Source of the DNA: Xanthomonas albilineans
Lineage (GTDB): Bacteria; Pseudomonadota; Gammaproteobacteria; Xanthomonadales; Xanthomonadaceae
Direction: 5' to 3'
Assembly (NCBI RefSeq): GCF_002939705.1
Contig: NZ_MDCB01000022.1
Location: forward strand, 1-36,742
Length of the DNA stretch: 36,742 bases
The first letter of the stretch is position 1. Every line of letters begins with the position of its first letter. A program made the position numbers and the translations under genes. This document shows, one piece after another, positions 20,483 through 29,844 of this stretch. The notes below the pieces were generated by a model. It worked only from the letters and a program-made list of their open reading frames with translations. It was not told where the DNA came from and did not search any database.

Positions 20483-22378
20483 ATGACTTTTTCCAAAGCC
20501 CTGAGCCTGCGCCCTATTCGGCGCCGCGCGACGATGCGGCTATGCGCGTTGGGGGTGGTGGCGGTGCTGGGGAATGCGGTCGCCGCCGCTGTTACCGCTC
20601 CCGCTCCCGTCGCTGCTGCGGCGCCGGTGTCGACCAAGCTCACGGTGTCGAAGATCGACTTCAAGCGCGGCGATGACGGTACGGGACGCATGATCCTGTC
20701 CTTCAGCGGTGCCGGCGCCAGCCCGGATCTGCGGACTCAGGGAAATAGCGTGGTGGTCGATGTCGGCAACGCGGTGCTCCCGCCGGAGTTGCAGCATTCG
20801 CTCAATGTCACCGACTTCGCCACCCCGGTGCAGCGCATTGATGCCAAGCCGTACGCAGGGGGCGTGCAACTGGTGCTTAACACCAATGGGACGTTCGAGT
20901 CGCTGGCCTACCAGTCCGGCAACGAGTACGTGGTCGAGATCACCCCACGCGCTGCTGCGCCGGCGGTGGGCGCGGTCACCGCGACCACGGTCAGTCAGGC
21001 CGCTGCGAAGGTGGCCGCGCGCGGTTATAGCGGTAAGCCGGTGACTTTCAACTTCCAAGATGTGCCGGTGCGCACGGTGCTGCAGCTGATCGCCGAGGAG
21101 TCCAACCTCAACATCGTCGCTTCCGATACCGTGCAGGGCAGTGTGACCCTGCGTCTGGTCAACGTGCCGTGGGACCAAGCGTTGGACATCGTGTTACGCG
21201 CCAAAGGCCTGGACAAGCGCCGCGACGGTGCGGTGGTCTGGGTTGCCCCGCAGCAGGAACTGGCCAAGTTCGAGCAGGAAAAGGAAGACGCACGTATCGC
21301 GATCGAGAACCGCGAGGATTTGGTCACCGACTACGTCCAGATCAACTATCACAGCGCCACGGCTATTTTCAAAGCGCTGACCGAGGCCAAGGGCATCGGC
21401 GGTAGCGGTGGTGCTGGTGCAGGCGGTGGCGGTGGCAGCGGACAAAGCGACAACGGCTTCCTGTCGCCGCGCGGTCGCATCGTCGCCGACGAGCGCACCA
21501 ATACGTTGATGATCAGCGATATCCCGAAGAAGATCGCGCAGATGCGCGAGCTGATCAACGTGATCGATCGGCCGGTCGATCAGGTGCTGATCGAGGGGCG
21601 CATCGTGATCGCCACCGACACCTTCGCGCGCGATCTGGGAGCGCGTTTCGGCGTGGCCGGGCGTCGCAGCTACGGCAGCAACACCGGCGTTGTCAGTGGC
21701 AACTTGGCGGACAATAGCTCCATCCTCAACAACAGCCTGCATAACATCCCGAACGGGCTGAACGTCAACCTCCCCGCAGGCACGTTTACCACCGGCAACG
21801 CCGGCGCCATCGCCTATACTTTGCTTGGTGCCAACTTCTCGTTGGACATGGAGCTATCTGCGCTCCAAGAAGAGGGCCGTGGCGAGGTCATATCCAACCC
21901 GCGCATCGTGACCTCCAACCAGCGTGAGGCGGTGATCCGGCAGGGCAAGGATATCGCCTATGTCACCATCACCGGCGGTACGGGTGGTGCGGCGGCCACC
22001 CCGAACGTGCAATTCAAGGAAGTGCTGCTGGAGTTGAAGGTGACTCCGACCATCACCGACGACAATCGTGTCTTCTTGAACATGAACGTCAAGAAGGACG
22101 AGGTCGATCACTACGTCACCTTGCAGAATTACGGCACCGTGCCGGAGATCAACCGTCGCGAGATCAATACCGCGGTGCTGGTGGACGACGGGCAGACCGT
22201 GGTGATCGGTGGCGTCTACGAGTTCACCAATCGCAACAGTCTGGCCAAGGTGCCGTTCCTGGGCGATGTTCCCTTCCTGGGGAATCTGTTCAAGCAGCGC
22301 GGCCGTAGCAAGGCCAAGGCCGAGTTGCTGATCTTCGTCACGCCGAAAGTCATGCGTGTGGCCAAGCGCGCCGGTTGA
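20483..22378 (+). CDS. pilQ: Type IV pilus secretin PilQ
   Basis: A 631-residue outer-membrane secretin through which the pilus passes. A signal peptide (about 1-38) is followed by one AMIN domain (about 53-150) that binds peptidoglycan, an STN/N0 domain from about 183 (VTFNFQDVPVRTVLQLIAEE), a secretin N domain interrupted by a Gly/Ser-rich loop (about 305-330), and the pore domain with EVISNPRIVTSNQREAVI and VPFLGDVPFLGNLFK. The ATG at 20483 has a GGGGA site. An ATG at 20459, overlapping the pilP stop by ATGA, is an alternative that would add eight residues. One AMIN domain instead of two makes it shorter than many PilQ proteins. Confidence 0.96.
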   Translation: MTFSKALSLRPIRRRATMRLCALGVVAVLGNAVAAAVTAPAPVAAAAPVSTKLTVSKIDFKRGDDGTGRMILSFSGAGASPDLRTQGNSVVVDVGNAVLPPELQHSLNVTDFATPVQRIDAKPYAGGVQLVLNTNGTFESLAYQSGNEYVVEITPRAAAPAVGAVTATTVSQAAAKVAARGYSGKPVTFNFQDVPVRTVLQLIAEESNLNIVASDTVQGSVTLRLVNVPWDQALDIVLRAKGLDKRRDGAVVWVAPQQELAKFEQEKEDARIAIENREDLVTDYVQINYHSATAIFKALTEAKGIGGSGGAGAGGGGGSGQSDNGFLSPRGRIVADERTNTLMISDIPKKIAQMRELINVIDRPVDQVLIEGRIVIATDTFARDLGARFGVAGRRSYGSNTGVVSGNLADNSSILNNSLHNIPNGLNVNLPAGTFTTGNAGAIAYTLLGANFSLDMELSALQEEGRGEVISNPRIVTSNQREAVIRQGKDIAYVTITGGTGGAAATPNVQFKEVLLELKVTPTITDDNRVFLNMNVKKDEVDHYVTLQNYGTVPEINRREINTAVLVDDGQTVVIGGVYEFTNRNSLAKVPFLGDVPFLGNLFKQRGRSKAKAELLIFVTPKVMRVAKRAG

Positions 22379-22404
22379 GCACAGCCGAGCGCTCGAGTTG
22401 CCCG

Positions 22405-22430
22405 ACGGGAGAGACGCAGGTCTCTCCCGT
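22405..22430 (+). terminator. Hairpin after pilQ
   Basis: A perfect ten-base stem (ACGGGAGAGA/TCTCTCCCGT) with a six-base loop lies 26 bases after the pilQ stop. The following TGTCGTTTGT is only moderately T-rich, so termination may be partial. Confidence 0.6.
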
Positions 22431-22519
22431 TGTCGTTTGTGGCGCTGGATGCTAAACGAGAAAAGTCTGGATTTGCGACGCACGGAACCATTTCAGCCAG
22501 GATCGGTCAAACTCGGCAC

Positions 22520-23539
22520 ATGAACACGCCATCCCCAACTTTCGATTCTTCGTCTGCCGCGTCCGAGCAGCAGCGCTTGTACGCCGCGTTCGTCGCCTTG
22601 CGCGAGGGCTTGACCCAGACCATCGTCGGCCAGTCGGCCTTGGTGGAGCGCCTGCTGATCGCGTTGCTCGCCGATGGTCATCTCCTAGTGGAGGGGGCGC
22701 CCGGCCTGGCCAAGACCACCGCGATCCGTGCACTGGCCGCGCGCCTGGAAGCGGATTTCGCCAGGGTCCAGTTCACCCCGGATTTGCTCCCGGCCGATCT
22801 CACCGGCACCGAAGTCTGGCGTCCGCAGGAAAGCCGTTTCGAGTTCCTGCCAGGACCGATCTTCCATCCGATTCTGCTCGCCGACGAGATCAACCGCGCA
22901 CCGGCCAAGGTGCAGTCGGCCTTGCTCGAAGCGATGGGCGAGCGCCAGGTCACGGTTGGCAGGCACACCTATGCCTTGCCCAAGCTGTTCCTAGTGATGG
23001 CGACACAGAACCCGATCGAGCAGGAAGGCACCTTTCCGCTACCGGAGGCGCAACTCGACCGTTTCCTGATGCACGTGCGCATCGGCTATCCGGAGGCGGC
23101 GGCCGAAGCGGAGATCCTGCGTCTGGCCCGCGAGCGTGCGCGCGAGACGTTGGAGGCTGGCGAGGCGTTACCACCGCGCATGCCGCTGGACGACGTATTC
23201 GCGGCACGCCGCGCGGTGCTGGCCTTGCATATGGCGCCGCCGCTGGAACGTTATCTGATCGAACTGGTGCTGGCCTCGCGCGATGCCAGCGGCTACGACG
23301 CGACGTTGGCGCGGCGGATCGCTTGGGGCGCGAGCCCGCGTGGCTCGATTGCGCTGGAGCGTTGCGCGCGTGCGCGCGCCTGGCTTGCCGGGCGCGATTT
23401 CGTCACTCCCGACGATGTACGTGCGGTCGCGCCGGATGTGCTGCGCCACCGCGTGTTGCCCAGCTACGAGGCCACCGCCGAGGGCTGGGACGGCGATCGT
23501 TTGGTCGCTGCCCTGTTGGACAAGGTGCCGCCGCCGTGA
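22520..23539 (+). CDS. moxR: MoxR-family AAA+ ATPase
   Basis: A 339-residue AAA+ ATPase of the MoxR group, thought to act as a chaperone on von Willebrand factor A proteins encoded next to it. Walker A is GAPGLAKT (59-66), Walker B is ILLADEIN (118-125), sensor 1 is MATQNPIEQEG, and the C-terminal lid domain has WGASPRGSIAL. I chose the ATG at 22520 because the helical MoxR N-terminus follows directly; a longer frame from 22430 overlaps the hairpin region. It opens a six-gene operon. Confidence 0.93.
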   Translation: MNTPSPTFDSSSAASEQQRLYAAFVALREGLTQTIVGQSALVERLLIALLADGHLLVEGAPGLAKTTAIRALAARLEADFARVQFTPDLLPADLTGTEVWRPQESRFEFLPGPIFHPILLADEINRAPAKVQSALLEAMGERQVTVGRHTYALPKLFLVMATQNPIEQEGTFPLPEAQLDRFLMHVRIGYPEAAAEAEILRLARERARETLEAGEALPPRMPLDDVFAARRAVLALHMAPPLERYLIELVLASRDASGYDATLARRIAWGASPRGSIALERCARARAWLAGRDFVTPDDVRAVAPDVLRHRVLPSYEATAEGWDGDRLVAALLDKVPPP

Positions 23540-23607
23540 ACATGGCTGGGGAAGATCGCAGCGGCGCGCGGGCGCGCGCCGCTGTTGTGCTGGCGAGGTA
23601 GGGGGCG

Positions 23608-24549
23608 ATGGCAGTGCAGTCGGCAGCGTCGGGCATGCCTCAGGCAGCGGTTTCGGGCGAGGCGGGGATTCGCCCTAACCTGACCGAATTGGTGGCATTG
23701 CGTGCCGCCGTGGCCAGGGTGCCGCCGCCGCGTCGCGGTCGGCATGGTCTCAGTGGCACTGCGCCATCGGCATTGCGTGGGCGCGGCATGGACTATGCCG
23801 AGTCGCGCGAATACGTGGTGGGCGACGATGTGCGTCATATCGACTGGCGGCTCACCGCGCGCAGTGGTCGCACCCATACCAAGGTGTTCCAGGCCGAACG
23901 CGAACGGCTCAGCCTGATCGTGGCCGACACCGCGCCATCGCTGTACTTCGGCACTCGGGTGCGTTTCAAGTCGGTGCAGGCAGCGCGTGCCGGGGCAGTG
24001 GCCGCCTGGGCCGCGCAGCGGCAGGGCGATCGCCTGGCGGCCTTGCGTGGTAGTCGCAGCGAAGCGCCGGTGCCGCCAGCATCGGGGCAGCGTGGTGTCC
24101 TGCGTGTGCTGGATGCGTTGGTGCGTTGGTATGCGCAGCCGCCGCAGGACGATGTAGGTCTGGGCGTGGCTCTGGAGCATGCGGCCATGGTGCTGCGTCC
24201 GGGATCCCGACTGGTGGTGCTGGCTGATCCAGCCAGTGCCAAGGCAGTCCCGGCAGCGCGCTGGGCGACCCTGGCGCGGCACAACGATGTGGAACTGCTG
24301 CTGTTGACCGATGCACTGGAATTGCAACCGCCGCGCGCGGCACTGCCGTTCTGGGCCGGCGGGCGTCGGGTCGAGGTCGATCTGCTTTCCGCCCACGCCC
24401 GACAACGTTGGCGCGAGCAGTTCGTGCAGCCGCTGGAAACCCTTGCGGCCGAGTTGCCTGGTCGTGGGGTACGCGTGCGGGTGCTGCGCAGCGACGCGCC
24501 CAGCGAATCCTGGTTGCTGTCATCCGGGCCACGAGCGGTAAACGGATGA
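23608..24549 (+). CDS. DUF58-domain protein of the MoxR/Bat operon
   Basis: A 313-residue soluble protein. The DUF58 signature lies at residues 60-95 (SREYVVGDDVRHIDWRLTA, then HTKVFQAERE), followed by a von Willebrand-like fold with a degenerate metal site (LIVADTAPSLYFG). The family always travels with MoxR ATPases and probably recruits them to substrates. A strong purine-rich site (AGGTAGGGGG) stands before the ATG. The gap to moxR is 68 bases, and its stop overlaps the next gene by ATGA. Confidence 0.92.
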   Translation: MAVQSAASGMPQAAVSGEAGIRPNLTELVALRAAVARVPPPRRGRHGLSGTAPSALRGRGMDYAESREYVVGDDVRHIDWRLTARSGRTHTKVFQAERERLSLIVADTAPSLYFGTRVRFKSVQAARAGAVAAWAAQRQGDRLAALRGSRSEAPVPPASGQRGVLRVLDALVRWYAQPPQDDVGLGVALEHAAMVLRPGSRLVVLADPASAKAVPAARWATLARHNDVELLLLTDALELQPPRAALPFWAGGRRVEVDLLSAHARQRWREQFVQPLETLAAELPGRGVRVRVLRSDAPSESWLLSSGPRAVNG

Positions 24550-25001
24550 GTCCGCAACACCTAGCGCTGCGTGATGTGCATCTGCCGCCCGCACCGTCCT
24601 GGTGGCCGCCGGCGCCTGGCTGGTGGATGGTGGGCGCGCTGCTGTTGCTGGTCATCGGGGGCGCCGTGTTTTTGGCGATGCGCAAGCGTCGGCGTGTTCA
24701 ACGTTGGCAGGGTCAATTCGATGCGGCATTGCGCGGCAGCGCGCTTCCCGCACAAGTCGCTGCGGTGTCGGAATTGCTGCGGCGTGCAGCACGGCGTAGC
24801 GACCCTGCCGCCGCAATACTGCAGGGCGAGGCATGGCTGCGTTTCCTCGATGGCGCCAAGCGCCAGGAGTTTTCCGCCGGTCCGGGGCGCTTGCTGCTCG
24901 ATGGGGGGTATCGGCGCACGCTGGAACCTGCACAGGTGCAGACACTGCTACCGTTGGCGCGGCGGCGCTTTCTTGAGCTGATGGCGGCGCGGCGCAGATG
25001 A
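24546..25001 (+). CDS. DUF4381 membrane protein
   Basis: A 151-residue protein with the family's N-terminal motif LRDVHLPPAPSWWPPAPGWW, one membrane helix (about 28-46), a basic stop (RKRRR) and a helical cytoplasmic domain with LLRRAARRSDPAAAILQGEAWLRFLD. It is regularly found between DUF58 and BatA genes in gamma-proteobacteria; its function is unknown. ATGA overlap with DUF58, and a four-base overlap with the next gene. Confidence 0.9.
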   Translation: MSPQHLALRDVHLPPAPSWWPPAPGWWMVGALLLLVIGGAVFLAMRKRRRVQRWQGQFDAALRGSALPAQVAAVSELLRRAARRSDPAAAILQGEAWLRFLDGAKRQEFSAGPGRLLLDGGYRRTLEPAQVQTLLPLARRRFLELMAARRR

Positions 25002-26032
25002 TGGCGATGAGCATGTTCTCGCACGATTGGCACACCGCCGCCGACATGTTGACCGGATTCGCCTGGCCATGGATGTGGCTGGCGTTGCCGTTGCCGTTGC
25101 TGGCGCGCTGGCTGTTGCCGGCGCGCCGGGGCGATGCACCGGCCTTGTGCGTGCCCTACGGCGAGCGCTTGCAGGCGGTGGCGGCCACATCGGCGCGAGG
25201 TGGCCTGTGGCGCGCCAGCGTCTGGCTGGCGTGGCTGGCCTGGTTCTGTTTGTGCGCGGCGGCGGCGCGCCCACTGCAACTGGGGGAACCGATCGCACCG
25301 CCGCAGCAGGCACGGCAACTGATGCTGGCGGTGGATCTGTCCGGCAGCATGAGCGACCCGGACATGCGTCTGGGGGGGCGCGTGGTCGATCGCCTGACCG
25401 CCGCCAAAGCGGTATTGGCCGACTTCCTGGATCGCCGCGACGGCGATCGCATCGGCTTGCTGGTATTCGGCCAGCAGGCCTATGCGCTGACTCCGTTGAC
25501 CGCCGATCTGGCCACCGTGCGCGACCAGTTGCGCGACAGCGTGGTCGGCCTGGCCGGCCGCGAAACCGCGTTGGGCGACGCGATCGCACTGGCGGTCAAA
25601 CGTTTGCGCGAACAACCGCAAGGTGAGCGGGTGCTGATCCTCCTGACCGATGGCGTCAACACCGCTGGTGTGCTGGATCCGCTCAAGGCTGCCGAACTGG
25701 CCAAGGCCGAGCACGTGCGCGTGTACACGATTGCGTTGGGTGGTGACGGTGGTGGCATGTCGCTGTTTGGTATGCCGATCCCTGGCAGCGGCGGCGACGA
25801 CGAGGTCGACGAAGACACCTTGCGCAAGATCGCGCAGGACACCGGCGGCCGCTTCTTTCGCGCACGCGACACTGCGCAGCTGGCCTCGATCTATGCCGAA
25901 CTGGATCGGCTGGAACCGGTGCGCTCGGCGGGCCCAGCGGTGCGCCCACGCATCGAACGTTACGTATGGCCGCTGAGCGCGGCGCTGGTGTTGGCGTTGG
26001 CGGCGTTCGTGTGGCCGTGGAGGCGTCAATGA
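24998..26032 (+). CDS. batA: BatA-like von Willebrand factor A protein
   Basis: A 344-residue inner-membrane protein with two N-terminal membrane helices (about 22-40 and 72-90), a VWA domain (about 108-300) and a C-terminal helix (about 320-340). The metal-ion-dependent adhesion site is complete: DLSGSMS (Asp113, Ser115, Ser117), GRETALGDA and LILLTDGVNT. A Gly/Asp/Glu-rich loop (about 250-270) is likely exposed. Bat proteins were first linked to aerotolerance in Bacteroides and, with MoxR ATPases, to envelope stress elsewhere. The exact role here is inference. Confidence 0.92.
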   Translation: MMAMSMFSHDWHTAADMLTGFAWPWMWLALPLPLLARWLLPARRGDAPALCVPYGERLQAVAATSARGGLWRASVWLAWLAWFCLCAAAARPLQLGEPIAPPQQARQLMLAVDLSGSMSDPDMRLGGRVVDRLTAAKAVLADFLDRRDGDRIGLLVFGQQAYALTPLTADLATVRDQLRDSVVGLAGRETALGDAIALAVKRLREQPQGERVLILLTDGVNTAGVLDPLKAAELAKAEHVRVYTIALGGDGGGMSLFGMPIPGSGGDDEVDEDTLRKIAQDTGGRFFRARDTAQLASIYAELDRLEPVRSAGPAVRPRIERYVWPLSAALVLALAAFVWPWRRQ

Positions 26033-27852
26033 ATGCATTGATGGACGTTGTGCATGCGCTGCACCTGCTGCGTCCACAGTGGTTGTGGGCGCTGTTGTTA
26101 CTGCCCCTGCTGGGCTGGAGTTGGTGGCGCCGTCGTCGCCGTCGCGACCTCTGGCGGCGCACGGTGGACGCGCATCTGCTACCGCATCTACTTGCGCGTG
26201 CTGGGCGCAAGGGCTCGCTGGGACTGTGGCTGGGAGCGCTTGGTTATTTGATCGCTGTGTTGGCGCTGGCTGGACCGAGTTGGCGCGAGGAAGCGCAGCC
26301 GCTTTGGCAGTCGCACATTCCGTTGGTGATCGCGCTGGATCTGTCCTCGCGCATCGAGGCCAGCGACCTGCCGCCATCGCGCTTGCTGCAGGCGCGCGCG
26401 AAGTTGGCAAGGTTGCTGAAAGAGCGTAGCGGTGGCGAGGTGGCATTGCTTGCCTATGCCGGCGAACCCTATACCGTCGCGCCGTTGACTGATGACGCGA
26501 GCAACGTGGCCTTGTTTCTGGATGCGTTGTCGCCGCAGGTGATGCCGGTGGCGGGGCAACGTACCGATCTGGCGATCGATTGGGCGGCGCAGTTGCTGCA
26601 TCAGGCGGGTTTTTCTCATGGGGATATCCTGCTGCTTAGCGACCAGGCCGATGCTCAGGCGCAGCAGGCGGCCGCGCGCGCGGCCAGCCAGGGCTACCGC
26701 GTCTGCGCACTCGGGCTGGGAACCGCACAGGGCGCCGCTTACCGTGATGTCCAGGGTGGTTTGGGTCATGCGCACTTGGATGCAGCGTCGTTGCGTGCGC
26801 TGGCGGCGGCGGGCCATGGCGATTACGCAGGGGTGACGCCCGACGATGCGGATCTGCGCGCGTTGGGTGTACTGCGGCCACAGGATCAACAGGCGACGCA
26901 GGCGGATAAAAGCCAGGGCCGCATTTGGCTGGATCAGGGCTACTGGTTGCTGCCGCCGTTGATGTTGCTGGCGTTGTTCGCCTTCCGCCGTCGTGGCGGT
27001 ACCGCGCTGGTGTTGCTGTGCGTGCTGCTGCCGTTGGCGACGCCACGACTGGCGCAGGCGGCGGATGCGGGTCGCAGCGATGCGCTGTGGCGGCGTCCCG
27101 ATCAGGTCCGGCAGCAGCGCCTGGATACGGGGGTGCAAGCGTATCGGAAAGGCGATTTCGCCGCCGCGCAACAGCAGTTCGAGGGCATCGACAGCGATGT
27201 CGGCTGGTACAACCTGGGTAATGCGCTGGCGCGTCAGGGCCGTTACGACCAAGCGATCGCGGCCTACGACAAGGCGTTGACCTTGCACCCGCAGATGGCC
27301 GATGCGATCGCCAATCGCGCGGCGGTGGAGGCGGCGCGCAAGCGTCAAGCCTCGGCGCAGCCTCCGCAATCGGGCCAGCAGGGGCAGGATCGATCGAAGC
27401 AGCAGAAGGGTCAGTCGCACAACGGCGATCAACAAAACAGCCAGCAGCAAACGGGCGAACAAGGGAAAGATTCGCAGCAAAACGCCCAACAGCAAGACGC
27501 CAAATCGCAACAAAAAAACGACGCTCAGCAGCAAACTGACCAGCGACACGCCGATTCAGCCGCTGCGCAGAAGCGCGATATGCAAAAAACACCGCCGACG
27601 CCTAGCGATGCCAAGGCCCAGCAACAGGCCGACGCTGCGCAGCGCCAGCAGATGCAGCAAGCGATGGCGCGGCAGGGCGCGGCGGATCAGCAAGCAGCGC
27701 GTGCCGCCGAGGCGGCTAAGGAAACTCCGCAGCAGCGCGCGCAACGCCAGGCAGTAGAGGCATGGTTGCGACGGGTGCCGGATGATCCCGGTAATCTGCT
27801 GCGCACCAAATTCATGCTCGAACACGAACGCAGACAGCGGGAAGGACCATGA
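26029..27852 (+). CDS. batB: BatB/BatC-like fusion: VWA domain, TPR repeats and Gln-rich tail
   Basis: A 607-residue membrane protein. Two N-terminal helices (about 18-32 and 65-82) precede a VWA domain. Its metal site is degenerate: DLSSRIE at 104-110 has Arg where DxSxS needs the last Ser, and LLLSDQADA replaces the usual LLTDG. A third helix lies near 310-325. TPR repeats follow (RQQRLDTGVQAYRKGDFAAA; WYNLGNALARQGRYDQAIAA), then a long Gln-rich, low-complexity stretch (about 445-575) and a conserved end RVPDDPGNLLRTKFMLEHER. The TPR part corresponds to BatC of other operons. The start at 26029 overlaps batA by ATGA. Confidence 0.9.
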   Translation: MNALMDVVHALHLLRPQWLWALLLLPLLGWSWWRRRRRRDLWRRTVDAHLLPHLLARAGRKGSLGLWLGALGYLIAVLALAGPSWREEAQPLWQSHIPLVIALDLSSRIEASDLPPSRLLQARAKLARLLKERSGGEVALLAYAGEPYTVAPLTDDASNVALFLDALSPQVMPVAGQRTDLAIDWAAQLLHQAGFSHGDILLLSDQADAQAQQAAARAASQGYRVCALGLGTAQGAAYRDVQGGLGHAHLDAASLRALAAAGHGDYAGVTPDDADLRALGVLRPQDQQATQADKSQGRIWLDQGYWLLPPLMLLALFAFRRRGGTALVLLCVLLPLATPRLAQAADAGRSDALWRRPDQVRQQRLDTGVQAYRKGDFAAAQQQFEGIDSDVGWYNLGNALARQGRYDQAIAAYDKALTLHPQMADAIANRAAVEAARKRQASAQPPQSGQQGQDRSKQQKGQSHNGDQQNSQQQTGEQGKDSQQNAQQQDAKSQQKNDAQQQTDQRHADSAAAQKRDMQKTPPTPSDAKAQQQADAAQRQQMQQAMARQGAADQQAARAAEAAKETPQQRAQRQAVEAWLRRVPDDPGNLLRTKFMLEHERRQREGP

Positions 27853-29597
27853 TCGACTTCAAGCGACATTGCCGGAGCGCACACGGTGTTGCCTTGCTGC
27901 TATTGGTCGCGTTGCTGCTGACGGTGATGCCGGTGGCTGCGGCCACGCGCGCATGGCTGGACCGCGATAGCGTCAGTGCTGGCGAAGGCGTCACCCTCAA
28001 CATCGAAACCGATCAGACGACAGCGCTGCCGGACTACGCGCCGCTGCGTGCGCAGTTCATCCTCAGCAACGAGATCAAGAGCCGGCAGGTGCAGGTCGTC
28101 AACGGTATGGTCTCGGTCAAGGCGTTGTTCGGTGTGATGTTGACACCGCGCAGTAGCGGCACTTTGCAGATTCCGTCGTTGCGGGTTGGTAATGAGCAGA
28201 CGGCGCCATTGCGTTTGCAGGTTGCGGCGGCAGCAGCGGCGGCGCCGCCGCCGGCCGGTGCCACTGCGGGTGATCCAGCGGCGCTTGGCGATGCCAACGT
28301 CTTCGTACAGACGCTGGTGGACGACGCGCAGCCGTATGTGCAGCAGAGCGTCGGCGTGGTGGTGCGGTTGTACCTGGGCGTGCCGTTGAATTCGGGCGAG
28401 CTGGATCTGCAGGCACCTGCGGGTGCGGCGTTGCAACGCATTGGCGACGATATCCAGAGCCGGCGCGAGATCGACGGACGCATGTACACGGTGATCGAAC
28501 GGCACTATCTGCTGGTGCCTGAGCGCAGTGGTGCGTTGCTGTTGCCCGGCGCACGTTTCGTTGGGCACGGTCCGAGTGGTCTCTTCGACGATGACTTTTT
28601 CGGTCGTGGTGGCGACCTCAACGCGCGTAGCGCGGCGCAGACCTTGCAGGTACGCGCGCAGCCGGCCGACGCGCCGCAACCTTGGTTGCCGTTACATGCG
28701 TTGCGTTTGCGCTACACGGTCACGCCGCAGCGTGCGAAGGCCGGCGAGGCGGCGGATATCGTTGTCGAGGCGCATGCGCGCGGTGCTACCCAGGCACAGT
28801 TCCCGGAATTGCCGACCCCCAGTGCCGATGGCGCGCAGGTGTTCGCCGAGCCGCCGCAGGTGCAGGAGCGTTTTGTCGATGGTGGCCCGGAGCTGACGAT
28901 CACCCGACGTTATTCGATCGTGCCGCAGAGCGCGGGGCCGTTGCTGCTGCATGGCCTGCAGATGCCATGGTGGGATGTGGCCGTCGGCGCTGCGCGTGAG
29001 GCCGTATTGCCGGATCTGACCTTGCAGGTGCAGCCTGGCCAGGGTGTGCCCGCGCCGCCGCCGGTCAGTCCCACGGCACCGGCGCTGAGTGCGGCGCCGG
29101 CCGACAGCGCGGTGGTGACGTCGGCTGCGCAGCCCGCGCCGTTCGCCTCGGTGGCGCTGTGGATGGCGCTCGCGCTGGGCTTTGCGCTGCTCTGGCTGGC
29201 GACTTTGGTCTGGGCCTGGCGTCGCGTGCGGCGCGCACGCATAGCCGCCGCAATGCCGGCGATGCCAGTCGCGGCCGCTGCGCTGCCACCTCCGCGTGCC
29301 GGCCTGGCCGAGCTACGCAAGGCGTTGGATAGCGGTGGTCTGGATGAGGTCGTCATGTTGCTGTGCGCCCAGGCGGGTGTCTCCGATCTCGATGCGTTGG
29401 TGCTGCGGCTGGGCGACACCGCGCAGCGCGAGGCCGTCTTGCGGATGCAGCGCGCGCGCTGGGGCGTCGTAGGCGATGTGCCTGGCGCGCGCGCCGCGTT
29501 GCGCGCCGCGTTCGCATCCGGGCCGCATTGGCGTGAACAGGGGCGGTCTGTGCGCGCCCGCGACGATCTGCCACCGCTTTATCCGCGCGACGCCTGA
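27849..29597 (+). CDS. batD: BatD-like membrane-anchored protein
   Basis: A 582-residue protein with an N-terminal signal peptide (about 14-31), repeated beta-sandwich domains (start ATRAWLDRDSVSAGEGVTLN, further repeats with LRYTVTPQRAKAGEAADIVV), a Pro/Ala-rich spacer (about 400-430), one membrane helix (about 437-457) and a helical cytoplasmic tail. This is the BatD/DUF3 oxygen-tolerance layout: a large periplasmic part and a short inner tail. It is the last gene of the operon, overlapping batB by ATGA. Confidence 0.9.
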   Translation: MIDFKRHCRSAHGVALLLLVALLLTVMPVAAATRAWLDRDSVSAGEGVTLNIETDQTTALPDYAPLRAQFILSNEIKSRQVQVVNGMVSVKALFGVMLTPRSSGTLQIPSLRVGNEQTAPLRLQVAAAAAAAPPPAGATAGDPAALGDANVFVQTLVDDAQPYVQQSVGVVVRLYLGVPLNSGELDLQAPAGAALQRIGDDIQSRREIDGRMYTVIERHYLLVPERSGALLLPGARFVGHGPSGLFDDDFFGRGGDLNARSAAQTLQVRAQPADAPQPWLPLHALRLRYTVTPQRAKAGEAADIVVEAHARGATQAQFPELPTPSADGAQVFAEPPQVQERFVDGGPELTITRRYSIVPQSAGPLLLHGLQMPWWDVAVGAAREAVLPDLTLQVQPGQGVPAPPPVSPTAPALSAAPADSAVVTSAAQPAPFASVALWMALALGFALLWLATLVWAWRRVRRARIAAAMPAMPVAAAALPPPRAGLAELRKALDSGGLDEVVMLLCAQAGVSDLDALVLRLGDTAQREAVLRMQRARWGVVGDVPGARAALRAAFASGPHWREQGRSVRARDDLPPLYPRDA

Positions 29598-29844
29598 TGT
29601 CTAATCGCATTTGCTGGCAGGCATGGCGTTGTCCAGCGCAGGGCAGGAGATGCGTGTACCGGAGTCGTTGCGATGCTCCGCCGTGTGTTGGGTGCGCAGT
29701 CCGATGGCGACATTGGCGCGGTGTTCGGCGCGCGCCGGCTCGCCTGCGAACGGTACATGGTGTGTGCCGCCCCGACATGCCATGCCGCCGCCTGTGGGAC
29801 AATGCCAGACCCGACGCCACGCGCCCGCTGCCGACAGAGCCCTC

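Noticed and set aside
24713-26446. 577-codon minus-strand open frame across the Bat genes
   Set aside because: It crosses several well-supported overlapping plus-strand genes and has shadow-like composition.
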